DNA of 64,000 nt from Chryseobacterium artocarpi (GTDB taxonomy: Bacteria; Bacteroidota; Bacteroidia; Flavobacteriales; Weeksellaceae): contig NZ_MAYH01000002.1 in the NCBI RefSeq assembly GCF_001684975.1, positions 1 to 64,000 on the forward strand. The letters run 5' to 3'. This document shows positions 15,658-24,399 of this stretch, one piece after another. The notes under the pieces were generated by a model, which saw only the letters and a program-made list of their open reading frames with translations, was not told where the DNA came from and searched no databases. A program made the position numbers and the translations under genes. The first letter of the stretch is position 1, and each line of letters opens with the position of its first letter.

Positions 15658-17946
15658 TTATGCTTTTTTCTCTCTTCTCTGAGCGTCAAGAACAGCAATG
15701 GTTGCAAGATTTACGATCTCATCTACGCTTGAACGCATCTGAAGAACGTGTACCGGCTGTTTTAATCCCATAAGAATTGGACCGATAACCTGAGCTACCT
15801 TCATTCCTCTAAGAATTTTGTAAGATAAGTTTGCGCTTTCAAGATTCGGGAAGATGAATGTGTTTGCCGGAGTTGTTCCTAATTTTGAGAAAGGATAATC
15901 ACTTAAATGATCTGCATTCATTGCAAAATCCGGCTGGATTTCACCATCTACAATCATTTTAGGATATTTCTCGTGAAGCATGCTCACGGCTTTCGCTACT
16001 TTTTTAGACGTTTCAGAAATAGCCGCAAAGTTTTCAAATCCAAGCATTGCAATTCTTGGTTCGATAGCAAATGATTTCACTGTAAATTCTGCCATTTTAG
16101 CAATATTCACAAGATCTTCAGCTGTAGGATTCTGGTTGATAGAAGTATCTGCAAAGAAAATAGGTTTCTTTTCAGAAAGAATCATCATCATAGCCGCTAC
16201 TTTATCTACGCCTTTATCTTTTTCAATCACTTCTAAAACAGGACGCAATACTGAAGTATAGTTTTTAGAGAAACCTACGATAAGACCATCAGTATCTCCA
16301 TGCTTCAACATTAAAGGTCCGAAGTAATCTCTCTGGCGAACGTATCTTTTAGCTTTGTACTCATTCATCCCTTTTCTCTGACGAAGTTTCCAAAGAGTTT
16401 CTCTGTATTTCTTTCTGTTTTCTTTCTGATCGTCATCACTTGGATCAATGATTGGAATGTCCAGGTTGATACCGTAACGCTCCATTTGTTCCTTGATGTA
16501 TTTTTTATCTCCTAAAAGGCTTGGGTAAGCAATTCCTTCTTCATAAAGAATCTGTGCTGCTTTCAATACATTATATTCTTCAGCATTTCCAAGGGTGATT
16601 CTCTTCGGATTGGATTTTGCACGGCTCTGCATCATTCTTACCAATCTTTCGTCTCTTCCCATTCTGTCTAGAAGCTGGTGCTCATATTCTTCAAAATCAG
16701 AAATTGTTTTTCTTGCCACACCACTTTCAATAGCCGCTTTTGCTACAGCACTTGATACTTTCGTGATCAATCTGTTGTCAAATGGTTTTGGAATAAAGTA
16801 TTCTCTTCCGAATTGTAAATTCTGAACATTGTAAGCCAAAATTACAGCTTCAGGCACCGGTTCTTTTGCTAAGTCTGCAATAGCATGTACTGCAGCAAGC
16901 TTCATTTCTTCATTGATTCCTGTTGCCTGAACATCTAATGCTCCACGGAAAATGTAAGGGAATCCTAGTACGTTGTTCACCTGATTAGGAAAATCACTTC
17001 TACCAGTTGCCATGATTACATCTTTACGTGTTGAAAGCGCAAGGTCATAAGCAATTTCAGGATCTGGGTTTGCCAGGGCGAATACGATAGGATTTTCGTT
17101 CATGCTCAATAGCATCTCAGGAGTCATTACGTTTCCTTTAGATAATCCCACGAAAACATCAGATCCTTTTACAGCATCTTCTAATGTTTCGATATCTGTA
17201 TGAGCGATAAAGTCTAGTTTTTCAGGAGTAAGATTTTCTCTCTTATGATTGATTACTCCTTTACTGTCACACATCAGGACATTTTCTTTTTTCAATCCTA
17301 ATGAGATATAAAGTTTGGTACAAGCAATCGCAGCTGCTCCAGCTCCGTTCACTACCATTTTTACTTTATCAATATCTTTATTAGCAATCTGTAATGAGTT
17401 GATCAAAGCAGCAGCAGAAATAATCGCTGTTCCATGCTGATCATCGTGCATCAAAGGAATATTTAATTCTTCCTTCAACCTTTGTTCTATATAAAATGCT
17501 TCAGGCGCCTTGATATCCTCAAGGTTAATCCCACCAAATGTAGGTGCAATACCTTTCACAATTTCAATAAATTTGTCCGGATCTTTTTCATCAATTTCGA
17601 TATCAAATACGTTGATATCAGCAAAGATCTTGAATAAAAGACCTTTCCCTTCCATTACCGGTTTTGAAGCTTCTGCTCCGATATCCCCTAAACCAAGTAC
17701 TGCTGTACCGTTTGAGATTACAGCCACCAAGTTTCCTTTTCCTGTATAATCGTATACAGTTTCAGGTTTGTCATGGATTTCCATACAAGGAACTGCCACT
17801 CCCGGAGAATATGCCAATGACAAATCTCTTTGAGAAGAGTGCGGCTTGGACGGTATAACTTCTATTTTTCCTTTAGGTTCTGCTTTATGATAATCTAACG
17901 CGGCCTGACTAAAATTCTTTTCGTCGCGATTGTTGTTACTTGACAT
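15658..17946 (-). CDS. maeB: NADP-dependent malic enzyme, MaeB type
   Basis: The enzyme converts malate to pyruvate and CO2 with formation of NADPH. The 762-residue protein has the two-part MaeB layout: a malic enzyme catalytic and NAD(P)-binding part (about 1-430, with SLAYSPGVAVPC, SKPVMEGKGLLFK, DDQHGTA, and the nucleotide-binding VVNGAGAAAIAC) and a C-terminal phosphotransacetylase-like domain (about 440-762), which in characterised MaeB proteins is regulatory and binds acetyl-CoA. The start MSSNNNRDEKNF is well placed. It is 15 bases from the upstream kinase gene, so they may form one transcript. Confidence 0.93.
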   Translation of the reverse strand: MSSNNNRDEKNFSQAALDYHKAEPKGKIEVIPSKPHSSQRDLSLAYSPGVAVPCMEIHDKPETVYDYTGKGNLVAVISNGTAVLGLGDIGAEASKPVMEGKGLLFKIFADINVFDIEIDEKDPDKFIEIVKGIAPTFGGINLEDIKAPEAFYIEQRLKEELNIPLMHDDQHGTAIISAAALINSLQIANKDIDKVKMVVNGAGAAAIACTKLYISLGLKKENVLMCDSKGVINHKRENLTPEKLDFIAHTDIETLEDAVKGSDVFVGLSKGNVMTPEMLLSMNENPIVFALANPDPEIAYDLALSTRKDVIMATGRSDFPNQVNNVLGFPYIFRGALDVQATGINEEMKLAAVHAIADLAKEPVPEAVILAYNVQNLQFGREYFIPKPFDNRLITKVSSAVAKAAIESGVARKTISDFEEYEHQLLDRMGRDERLVRMMQSRAKSNPKRITLGNAEEYNVLKAAQILYEEGIAYPSLLGDKKYIKEQMERYGINLDIPIIDPSDDDQKENRKKYRETLWKLRQRKGMNEYKAKRYVRQRDYFGPLMLKHGDTDGLIVGFSKNYTSVLRPVLEVIEKDKGVDKVAAMMMILSEKKPIFFADTSINQNPTAEDLVNIAKMAEFTVKSFAIEPRIAMLGFENFAAISETSKKVAKAVSMLHEKYPKMIVDGEIQPDFAMNADHLSDYPFSKLGTTPANTFIFPNLESANLSYKILRGMKVAQVIGPILMGLKQPVHVLQMRSSVDEIVNLATIAVLDAQRREKKA

Positions 17947-17961
17947 AGGTTTTATTTTTTG

Positions 17962-18813
17962 TTAGAGTATATATTTAATGTGGTAATCTACTAAGCTTTC
18001 AATTGGTTTCTGTACTACATGTCCCACATTTAAATTAAATTCTGTTGCTACAGAACGTAGAATATTTTCATAATAATAAGCAATAGAGCCAATGAAATTG
18101 ATCTCGGCGTCTTTTGCTTCATGATAAGGTAGAACCTGATATTCAAAGAAGTTTTTCATTTCTTCGAAAACCATGTCCTTAAAATAAGGGTGATCTTTTC
18201 TTTCAATCACAAATTTGGTAAAATCTGCCAGATAGGCGTTTGGTCTTGGTTTGTGATACATATTTTTCAATGTATCTTCTACGGTAAGTTTATATTCTGC
18301 TTCAAATTCAGCATGAAGATCCGAAGGTAGTTTTTTCATAAAATACCTACGTACAAGCTGTTTCCCGATTGCACTTCCACTTCCCTCATCTCCAATAAGG
18401 AATCCAAGAGATGGTAATTCAATCTTCAGGTTTTCTCCATCGAAATAACAAGAGTTTGATCCTGTTCCCAGAATACATACAATAGCAGGCTTCCCGCTAT
18501 ATGCAGCATATGCGGCAGCCATCAGATCTTCTTTTACGATGATTTCAGCTTTAGTAAATACTTTAATAAGTTCTTCCTGTATAGTTTCACAGTTTTTTTT
18601 AACACCGCATCCTGAACCATAGAAAAATACTTTGGTAATTGAATTTTTGACCAACATCAGGTTGCTGTTCTTCTGAATTTCAGGAGTGATAAGTTCTCTG
18701 TTGATAAAGTTCGGATTGAAACCGATAGTTTCTGTTTTTAAGAATACTTTCTTAAAGTCATCAAGTATTACCCAATCCGATTTCGTAGAACCACTATCTA
18801 CAATAGCAACCAT
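17962..18813 (-). CDS. BadF/BadG/BcrA/BcrD-type sugar kinase (NagK-like)
   Basis: This is an ASKHA-fold ATPase of 283 residues resembling bacterial and eukaryotic N-acetylglucosamine kinases. It shows the phosphate-1 loop DSGSTKSDWVI (residues 6-16), a second phosphate loop ILGTGSNSCYF, and the adenosine motif GFLIGDEGSGSAIGKQL. The most likely reaction is phosphorylation of N-acetylglucosamine or a related amino sugar in the cytoplasm; the exact substrate cannot be read from sequence. It precedes maeB on the same strand, and a sugar transporter lies 2 kb away on the other strand. Confidence 0.85.
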   Translation of the reverse strand: MVAIVDSGSTKSDWVILDDFKKVFLKTETIGFNPNFINRELITPEIQKNSNLMLVKNSITKVFFYGSGCGVKKNCETIQEELIKVFTKAEIIVKEDLMAAAYAAYSGKPAIVCILGTGSNSCYFDGENLKIELPSLGFLIGDEGSGSAIGKQLVRRYFMKKLPSDLHAEFEAEYKLTVEDTLKNMYHKPRPNAYLADFTKFVIERKDHPYFKDMVFEEMKNFFEYQVLPYHEAKDAEINFIGSIAYYYENILRSVATEFNLNVGHVVQKPIESLVDYHIKYIL

Positions 18814-18898
18814 ATTTTAGATTTTAATTTAAGGGTGCTAAATTATGAATTTATCTTCAATTAGCGTTTAAAAACAACCTGGAAGCTGTCTAAAATCA

Positions 18899-19162
18899 TT
18901 AATGTTTAATCTTTGCTTTTTTTTCATTGAACTGAATAAGCCAGTCTTCTATTTCATCTTCCAGATAAGAAGCCTGTAGTACCATAGCATTGATAAAATC
19001 ATCAGGAACGGGTTCCCCTGTAGAGTTTTCAAGATTCCAAAGTTCATTGGACATATTTTCATATTCAGAATACACTCGTTTGAAGCGGGAGTTTTCTTTC
19101 TCAAGAGCTTCAATATTTTTCTGTTGAAGCTGGAATTTTCTGTATTTGTTTTGACGTTTCAT
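18899..19162 (-). CDS. Small coiled-coil protein of unknown function
   Basis: The product is 87 residues if the ATG at 19162 is used (MKRQNKYRKFQLQQ...); an upstream ATG at 19222 would add 20 atypical residues. It is charged and mostly helical (IEALEKENSRFKRVYSEYENM), with an acidic second half, and looks like a short coiled coil. I do not recognise the family. It is a monocistronic leftward gene. Confidence 0.6.
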   Translation of the reverse strand: MKRQNKYRKFQLQQKNIEALEKENSRFKRVYSEYENMSNELWNLENSTGEPVPDDFINAMVLQASYLEDEIEDWLIQFNEKKAKIKH

Positions 19163-19434
19163 ACAAATATTGTTATCAATTAGGACATAAAATTTAGGAG
19201 TCGTATGCTTCCAATCGCGCATTACAAGATAGAAAAAACCATTAACACAAGGATTTGAAAATGAATTTATTATCAGGTTATTGTAACATCATTCTGCTTA
19301 TTAAAATTAGAAATAATTTTTATTTAAAAAAATATTTTAACAACTTTTTTCAGTGTTTAACATATAGTTATAAATTTGCATATTCATATAATGAGATACC
19401 ACAATTATTAATAGATGTAAACTATTATTAATAC

Positions 19435-19518
19435 ATGGAACATCACAAGCCAGCCATTGCTGAAACTATAATACGTTCTAAGGTTCAGTATTATATGAAA
19501 TATATTTATATCGATTAA
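19435..19518 (+). CDS. Possible 27-residue leader ORF before the GtrA gene
   Basis: An ATG at 19435 opens a 27-codon frame whose TAA stop directly abuts the GtrA start (TAAATG). A TAAATTTG -7-like box lies near 19371-19378, without a clear TTG at the right distance. The rest of 19223-19434 is AT-rich with nothing recognisable. The ORF could couple translation into the gene downstream or be chance. Confidence 0.3.
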   Translation: MEHHKPAIAETIIRSKVQYYMKYIYID

Positions 19519-19977
19519 ATGAAAGAAATACTCATACGCCAGAAACAAGTTTTGTTCTTCATTATTGCCGGAGGACTGAGTGCCATTGTTGAAATTGGCA
19601 GCTTCAAAATATTCAGCACTTATCTGCCACACTTCTTTGTTAAAGAAACTAACTTTCATGGAGTGCATTATCCTTTAAGTAATATTTTCTCTACCTGCTG
19701 CGGCATCATCACCAATTATTTTCTGAGCATCTGGTTTGTGTTTGAAAGAGGAAAACATTCCAAGAAAAAGGAGTTTGCTTATTTTATGGCTGTTTCATTC
19801 TTTTCAACGTTATTGAGTCTCGGATTTTTCCAGATATTTTACAGTTTTATATTTAAAGATAATATCAATTTAATTTTTTATACCTTGAGTCCAGAAATGA
19901 TCAGTAAAATTGCAGCAATTTTATTGGTTTCCATCCTTAATTATTCGGTAAAGAAGAAAGTAATTTTTAACGGTTAA
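19519..19977 (+). CDS. GtrA family membrane protein
   Basis: This is a 152-residue four-helix membrane protein of the GtrA family, whose members help flip lipid-linked sugars (polyprenyl-phosphate glucose in the prototype) for surface polysaccharide modification. The first helix has the FFIIAGGLSAIVEIG pattern, the second IITNYFLSIWFVF, and the final one ISKIAAILLVSILNY before a basic tail, as expected. It is 3 bases upstream of the acyltransferase, so both belong to one envelope-related transcript. Confidence 0.85.
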   Translation: MKEILIRQKQVLFFIIAGGLSAIVEIGSFKIFSTYLPHFFVKETNFHGVHYPLSNIFSTCCGIITNYFLSIWFVFERGKHSKKKEFAYFMAVSFFSTLLSLGFFQIFYSFIFKDNINLIFYTLSPEMISKIAAILLVSILNYSVKKKVIFNG

Positions 19978-19980
19978 ACT

Positions 19981-20709
19981 GTGGCAAAAATTTTAAATTA
20001 TCTCTGGAGATTCTGGCTTTTGTTATTAGCATTTGTCTTAACAACTACTATTGGGATCCCTGTTTATCTTTTATCTTTTAATAAAAAACATTACAAATAT
20101 TCCTATAAATTTATCCGTTTATGGTGCTTTGGAATGTTTTACGGTATGGGCTTCCGATATGAGCTTATTAAACTTTCTGAGCAGGAAAAAGACAGAAATA
20201 AAGAATATGTTTTCATATCGAACCACACTTCGATCATGGATATCATGCTTACCTGCATTCTTTTTCCGCACCATCCGATTTGTTTTGTAGGAAAAAAAGA
20301 ACTTGTAAAGATCCCTATCTTCGGAACTATTTACAAAAGAGTCTGTGTAATGGTAGACAGATCCAGTGCAAAAAGCCGTGCAGATGTTTACAGACGATGT
20401 GCTGAAAAGATGGAGGAAGGCAACAGCATTGCTATTTTCCCTGAAGGTGGTGTTCCTGATGACACATCTGTCATCCTCGATGATTTTAAGGACGGAGCGT
20501 TTATGCTGTCTTCAAAACACAACTCTCCTATTGCAGTTTATACTTTTATAGGGCTTAAGGAAATGTTTCCTTTTGAAAACTCAAAGGGATATCCCGGAAG
20601 AGTAAAAGTCTATTTCAATGGAATTATAGAGCCTACTGATTCTCCAAAAGACTCAAAGGCAGAGGCTTATCAAGTAATTAAAAAAACTTTGATAGAACAT
20701 TCTATTTAA
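19981..20709 (+). CDS. 1-acyl-sn-glycerol-3-phosphate acyltransferase (PlsC-like)
   Basis: The enzyme should acylate lysophosphatidic acid to phosphatidic acid at the inner membrane. It has an N-terminal membrane helix (about 8-32), the catalytic HX4D motif at H82-D87 (SNHTSIMD), the substrate-binding FPEGG at 153-157, and a total of 242 residues. The start is GTG, 3 bases after the GtrA stop, consistent with coupled translation. Several paralogues usually exist in a genome, so the exact acyl acceptor is uncertain. Confidence 0.9.
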   Translation: MAKILNYLWRFWLLLLAFVLTTTIGIPVYLLSFNKKHYKYSYKFIRLWCFGMFYGMGFRYELIKLSEQEKDRNKEYVFISNHTSIMDIMLTCILFPHHPICFVGKKELVKIPIFGTIYKRVCVMVDRSSAKSRADVYRRCAEKMEEGNSIAIFPEGGVPDDTSVILDDFKDGAFMLSSKHNSPIAVYTFIGLKEMFPFENSKGYPGRVKVYFNGIIEPTDSPKDSKAEAYQVIKKTLIEHSI

Positions 20710-20749
20710 AAGAAATAGCTATATTTGTTTGCGAAATTTTCAATAAAAT

Positions 20750-22519
20750 ATGTCAAAAACCAACCAGCCGACTAATTACCCGGCGCTGTACACACTTGTA
20801 CTTGTATTTTTTTTCTGGGGGTTTATTGCTGCCGGCAATAGTATTTTCATCCCTTTCTGTAAAAACTATTTTTCTCTTGACCAGTTTCAGTCTCAGCTAA
20901 TAGATTTTGCTTTTTATACTGCTTATTTTCTGGGAGCGTTACTGCTTTTCATATTCAGTACTATAAAAGGAATTGATATTATCGGTAAATGGGGGTATAA
21001 AAAGAGTATTGTTTACGGGCTTCTGTTATCCGCCTTTGGAGCAGCCATCATGATTATTGCAGTGAAAAGCAATGTTTACTATGGAATGCTTATCGGGCTT
21101 TTTGTGGTAGCATTAGGTTTTTCCATTCAACAAACTGCTGCCAACCCTTTTGCCGTCCTCCTGGGAGATCCTAAAACCGGAGCAAGCAGACAGAACCTTG
21201 CAGGTGGAATTAACTCTTTTGGAACATCCATCGGTCCTATTATCGTAGGATTGGCACTTTTCGGGACTACTGCTACAGTAGATGATGATCAGATCAAACA
21301 TCTCGCTCTTGATAAGGTAATTTTACTTTATACGGCTGTAGGTGCCCTTTTCTTAATTGCTGCCGGGATCTTCTACTTTTCAAAGAAACTTCCTGACGGT
21401 ATCTCTACTGAACCTATGGAAAAAGCTGGTAAAGCAAGAAAAACACTGATTGCAATGACAATTCTTGTGATTCTTTTCTTTATTCCTGTATTCAGCAGCT
21501 ACAATTCTGAGGAAGCAAAGAATATCGAGACGCTAAGCCAACAGATAACAACATTGGAAAGCAATGTAGAGAAAGAAACAAATACTGCTACAATTGATTC
21601 TTATAAAGCACAGATTGTAAAAACAAAATCAGATCTGGAAGCCATCAAACATCCATTAGAGAAAAAAAGAATGATGTACCTGGGTGGTGCGTTACTTGTT
21701 GTTATTATCTCTCTTTTATTTGCAAACTCAAGTGCTAAGAAAAATGCTGAAGGCTGGGGTGCTATGAAATATCCGCAGCTTGTATTGGGAATGATTGCCA
21801 TTCTTGCTTATGTAGGAGTGGAAGTTGCTATCGGAAGTAATCTTGGAGAGCTTTTAAGCTTACCTGAATTTGGAGGACATCAGTCTTCTGATCTGGCACC
21901 TTATATTTCCATGTATTGGGGTAGTTTAATGATCGGAAGATGGACGGGTGCCATTGCTGTTTTTAATTTAACAAAACAACAACAAACCATTGCTACTATC
22001 ATTGTTCCTTTCATTGCATTCTCTGTGATTATCGGAATCAATACGATTGCTCAGAAAGATATGTCTCATCTGTATTTCTATGCAGTATGCGTGGCTATTC
22101 AGGTTCTTTTATTCTTAGTAAGTAAGAACAAACCAGCTTTAACATTAATTATTTTTGGATTATTCGGAACTGTTGCAATGATCGTAGGATTGTTGAGCAC
22201 AGGGAACTTTGCTATTTATGCATTCCTTTCCGGAGGTCTTGCATGTAGTATCATGTGGCCTTCTATTTTCACACTTGCCATCACAGGTTTAGGAAAATAT
22301 ACAGCTCAAGGATCTGCATTCCTTGTTATGATGATTTTAGGAGGAGGTATTATCCCGCCACTTCAGGGTAAGCTTTCTGATATTATCGGAATTCACAGTT
22401 CGTATATCATTCCTGTATTGTGTTTTGTATACATCACGATATTTGCATATCTGGCTAAAAAATCTTTATTTAGACAGGGAATTAACGTTGACGTTTTAGA
22501 ATCCGAAGGTGCTCATTAA
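20750..22519 (+). CDS. Sugar MFS transporter with central insertion
   Basis: This is a proton-coupled sugar transporter of the FucP/GlcP branch of the major facilitator superfamily: N-terminal [17 protein letters not shown], the [17 protein letters not shown] motif and [14 protein letters not shown] are typical of glucose/galactose carriers. At 589 residues it is about 150 longer than the family norm. Between the two six-helix halves there is an extra hydrophobic segment, then a soluble coiled coil (about residues 255-300, [12 protein letters not shown]) and another hydrophobic segment, inserted near residues 230-330. The function of the insertion is unknown. It overlaps the next gene by 11 bases. 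Confidence 0.88.
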   Translation: MSKTNQPTNYPALYTLVLVFFFWGFIAAGNSIFIPFCKNYFSLDQFQSQLIDFAFYTAYFLGALLLFIFSTIKGIDIIGKWGYKKSIVYGLLLSAFGAAIMIIAVKSNVYYGMLIGLFVVALGFSIQQTAANPFAVLLGDPKTGASRQNLAGGINSFGTSIGPIIVGLALFGTTATVDDDQIKHLALDKVILLYTAVGALFLIAAGIFYFSKKLPDGISTEPMEKAGKARKTLIAMTILVILFFIPVFSSYNSEEAKNIETLSQQITTLESNVEKETNTATIDSYKAQIVKTKSDLEAIKHPLEKKRMMYLGGALLVVIISLLFANSSAKKNAEGWGAMKYPQLVLGMIAILAYVGVEVAIGSNLGELLSLPEFGGHQSSDLAPYISMYWGSLMIGRWTGAIAVFNLTKQQQTIATIIVPFIAFSVIIGINTIAQKDMSHLYFYAVCVAIQVLLFLVSKNKPALTLIIFGLFGTVAMIVGLLSTGNFAIYAFLSGGLACSIMWPSIFTLAITGLGKYTAQGSAFLVMMILGGGIIPPLQGKLSDIIGIHSSYIIPVLCFVYITIFAYLAKKSLFRQGINVDVLESEGAH

Positions 22520-23570
22520 GAATATACAACATATATATAAGAAGAAGAGATTTTGGGCAGGTATTTTACTTGCCCAATTTCTTTTATTTTACTGTTTTTC
22601 AAAGTCTAAGCTTATGATTTCTTTTTTTGAAAGTTTCTTTGATTTTCAAAAAGGTTTTCATCAGCTATTGTTCAGCTGGCTCACATTTTCGGCTGGAGAT
22701 ATCATTTACATTCTATTAGGCTTTAGTCTCTTATATAATTTCATTACTTTATTTAAGAAAAACAGCAGAAATGCTTCAGCTATAAGACTCCTTTTGATTG
22801 TCAATATTTTTTACTTTGTCTATCAGATATTCTGGGGAATGCTTTACTTCCAGACTCCGATTATAAAAAAGCTCCCAAGCCAGGATAATCCTGAAATGAG
22901 TAAGGCTAAACAACTAGCTCTCCAGTATCTTGAAAAGTGTAAAATTTCACGCCAATCTGTAAAGGAAGACCAAAAGGGTGTTTTTATCATTACTGACCTT
23001 AAATCCGTACAGCTGGAAATTTTACAACAACAGACCAAAATCCCTCGATATATTTCAGACAAAAAAGCAACCCAATTTGCTTCCATTAAGCCCAGTTTAT
23101 TTAAAAAAGTAATGAATTTTACAGGCATTTTAGGGTACTATAATCCTTTTACTGCCGAGGCACAATACAACGCTGAATTACCACCTACTTTTATTCCTTT
23201 TACAACAGCTCATGAAAGTGCCCATCAGCTGGGTTTTGCAAGAGAACAGGAAGCTAATTTTGTGGGATATCTTATCGGAATTCACTCTCGTAACCCTGAC
23301 TTGAGATATAGCACCGAATACTTTACTTTAAAAAGCCTTTTAAAATTTATTGTGGATGAAGATCCAGAGTTTGTAAAATCAGTTATCAACAATTATTCTC
23401 CTGCTATGAAAAGAGATCGTGCCTACGAGAAGTATTTCATTATCAGACATCAGGGATGGTTGGATGACTTTTTTGGATTCACCAATAATCTCTTTCTAAA
23501 AAGTAATCAACAGGAAGGTTCCGTCACTTATTCTTATTTTATAGATCTCCTTTTAAACTACGAAAAATAG
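22509..23570 (+). CDS. DUF3810 membrane protein, metalloprotease-like
   Basis: Members of DUF3810 have two or three N-terminal membrane helices and a soluble C-terminal domain with a zincin-like signature. Here the helices lie near residues 15-33, 55-80 and 93-113, and the signature is HESAH at 235-239, followed by [11 protein letters not shown] with a potential third ligand at Glu246 or Glu248. The 353-residue protein starts at a GTG that overlaps the end of the transporter gene, so the two are translationally linked. The substrate is unknown; cell-envelope proteolysis is a reasonable guess. Confidence 0.82.
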   Translation: MLIKNIQHIYKKKRFWAGILLAQFLLFYCFSKSKLMISFFESFFDFQKGFHQLLFSWLTFSAGDIIYILLGFSLLYNFITLFKKNSRNASAIRLLLIVNIFYFVYQIFWGMLYFQTPIIKKLPSQDNPEMSKAKQLALQYLEKCKISRQSVKEDQKGVFIITDLKSVQLEILQQQTKIPRYISDKKATQFASIKPSLFKKVMNFTGILGYYNPFTAEAQYNAELPPTFIPFTTAHESAHQLGFAREQEANFVGYLIGIHSRNPDLRYSTEYFTLKSLLKFIVDEDPEFVKSVINNYSPAMKRDRAYEKYFIIRHQGWLDDFFGFTNNLFLKSNQQEGSVTYSYFIDLLLNYEK

Positions 23571-23572
23571 AC

Positions 23573-23662
23573 ATAAAAAAAGAATCGTATCAGGCGATAC
23601 GATTCTAAAAACACAAATGATGAAAAAAAATTTATTACCTTGACTTGTTCCCTCATTCAAGG
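23573..23662 (-). ncRNA. Candidate small RNA, about 90 nt
   Basis: On the minus strand a consensus-like promoter (23668-23696) is followed by a short stretch with hairpin 1 (CCTTGA/TCAAGG, 23657-23662 with 23638-23643), a U-rich single-stranded linker, and a strong intrinsic terminator (11-bp stem AGAATCGTATC, 23581-23606, then a T-run at 23575-23580). That is the layout of a bacterial small regulatory RNA. The terminator has its T-run only in the leftward direction, so it is not simply the end of the DUF3810 gene. I know no family for it. Confidence 0.55.
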
Positions 23663-23667
23663 CGATG

Positions 23668-23696
23668 TAAAAGTACGACATATTTTATAAATACAA
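23668..23696 (-). promoter_or_regulatory. Promoter of the candidate small RNA
   Basis: On the minus strand TTG (23694-23696) is followed after 18 bases by TACTTTTA (23668-23675), one mismatch from TAnnTTTG. The expected transcription start is near 23661. Confidence 0.5.
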
Positions 23697-23699
23697 AAA

Positions 23700-24350
23700 C
23701 ATTTTATTTCTTTTTTAAAACTTTATGAAAACTTTATGATTTTTTAAGTTTTTTTGAGTTTATCACACACCAATATTAATCTCAATCAAACATGAGGTAC
23801 AATAATAAAAAATCAATTAAATTATACTTAATACGTTAAAAAACCACAGAATCGAAGTTTTATCTATATAAAAAACATTCCAGTTATTGTAATTTTTACA
23901 GGAAGAAAAAATTAGAGTTATCTTATTTAAAACTGGAAATATGTCTAACATTTAGGAGCATATAATTTACCATAAAAAAATGCCTTTTATTTTCCTAATT
24001 TACAAATATCAGTTCCCATATTATGAAGCCCTAATTTTATGGAAGTAAAAAATATTATTTCCTTTCAACTTTGAGTTTCAATAATTGTTATCATGATACA
24101 TTTTTAAACTAAACAAATAAAAATTATAAAAAAGTATTGGAGGTAATGATTATTATATAAGAACTGATATTGTATCCAAAAGTAGAAAAAAGCCTATTAT
24201 GTAAGCATCTTCCTATTCTAAAGTAGCTTCTTAAATAAGTTGCAAAAGTAGAATCTTGGAAAATATTTTCAGTAGAAATCAAATATAAAATATTGAAAAT
24301 TAAACCAAATACCCCCGACTCCTCTTTATATCTCACTAATAAAAGAAAAA
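23700..24350. other. AT-rich gene-free stretch
   Basis: I see no gene in this stretch. It is very AT-rich with poly-A and poly-T runs. A 70-codon minus-strand frame at 24124-24336 has no protein-like composition and is not called. The stretch separates the sugar transporter region from the second peptide cluster. Confidence 0.5.
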
Positions 24351-24355
24351 TTTTT

Positions 24356-24385
24356 TTGTTAATTTAAAACATCTGTGTATTTTAG
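24356..24385 (+). promoter_or_regulatory. Promoter of the second peptide cluster
   Basis: TTG (24356-24358) is followed after exactly 19 bases by TATTTTAG (24378-24385), one mismatch from TAnnTTTG. The predicted transcription start, near 24391, is only about 9 bases before the start codon at 24400, so the leader is unusually short. Confidence 0.55.
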
Positions 24386-24399
24386 TTAAAAATATTAAT

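Noticed and set aside
19408..19668. 86-codon minus-strand ORF overlapping the GtrA gene
   Set aside because: It runs antisense into a clear GtrA gene and has no independent support.
24124..24336. 70-codon minus-strand ORF before the peptide cluster
   Set aside because: AT-rich chance frame without protein-like composition; nothing around it suggests a gene.
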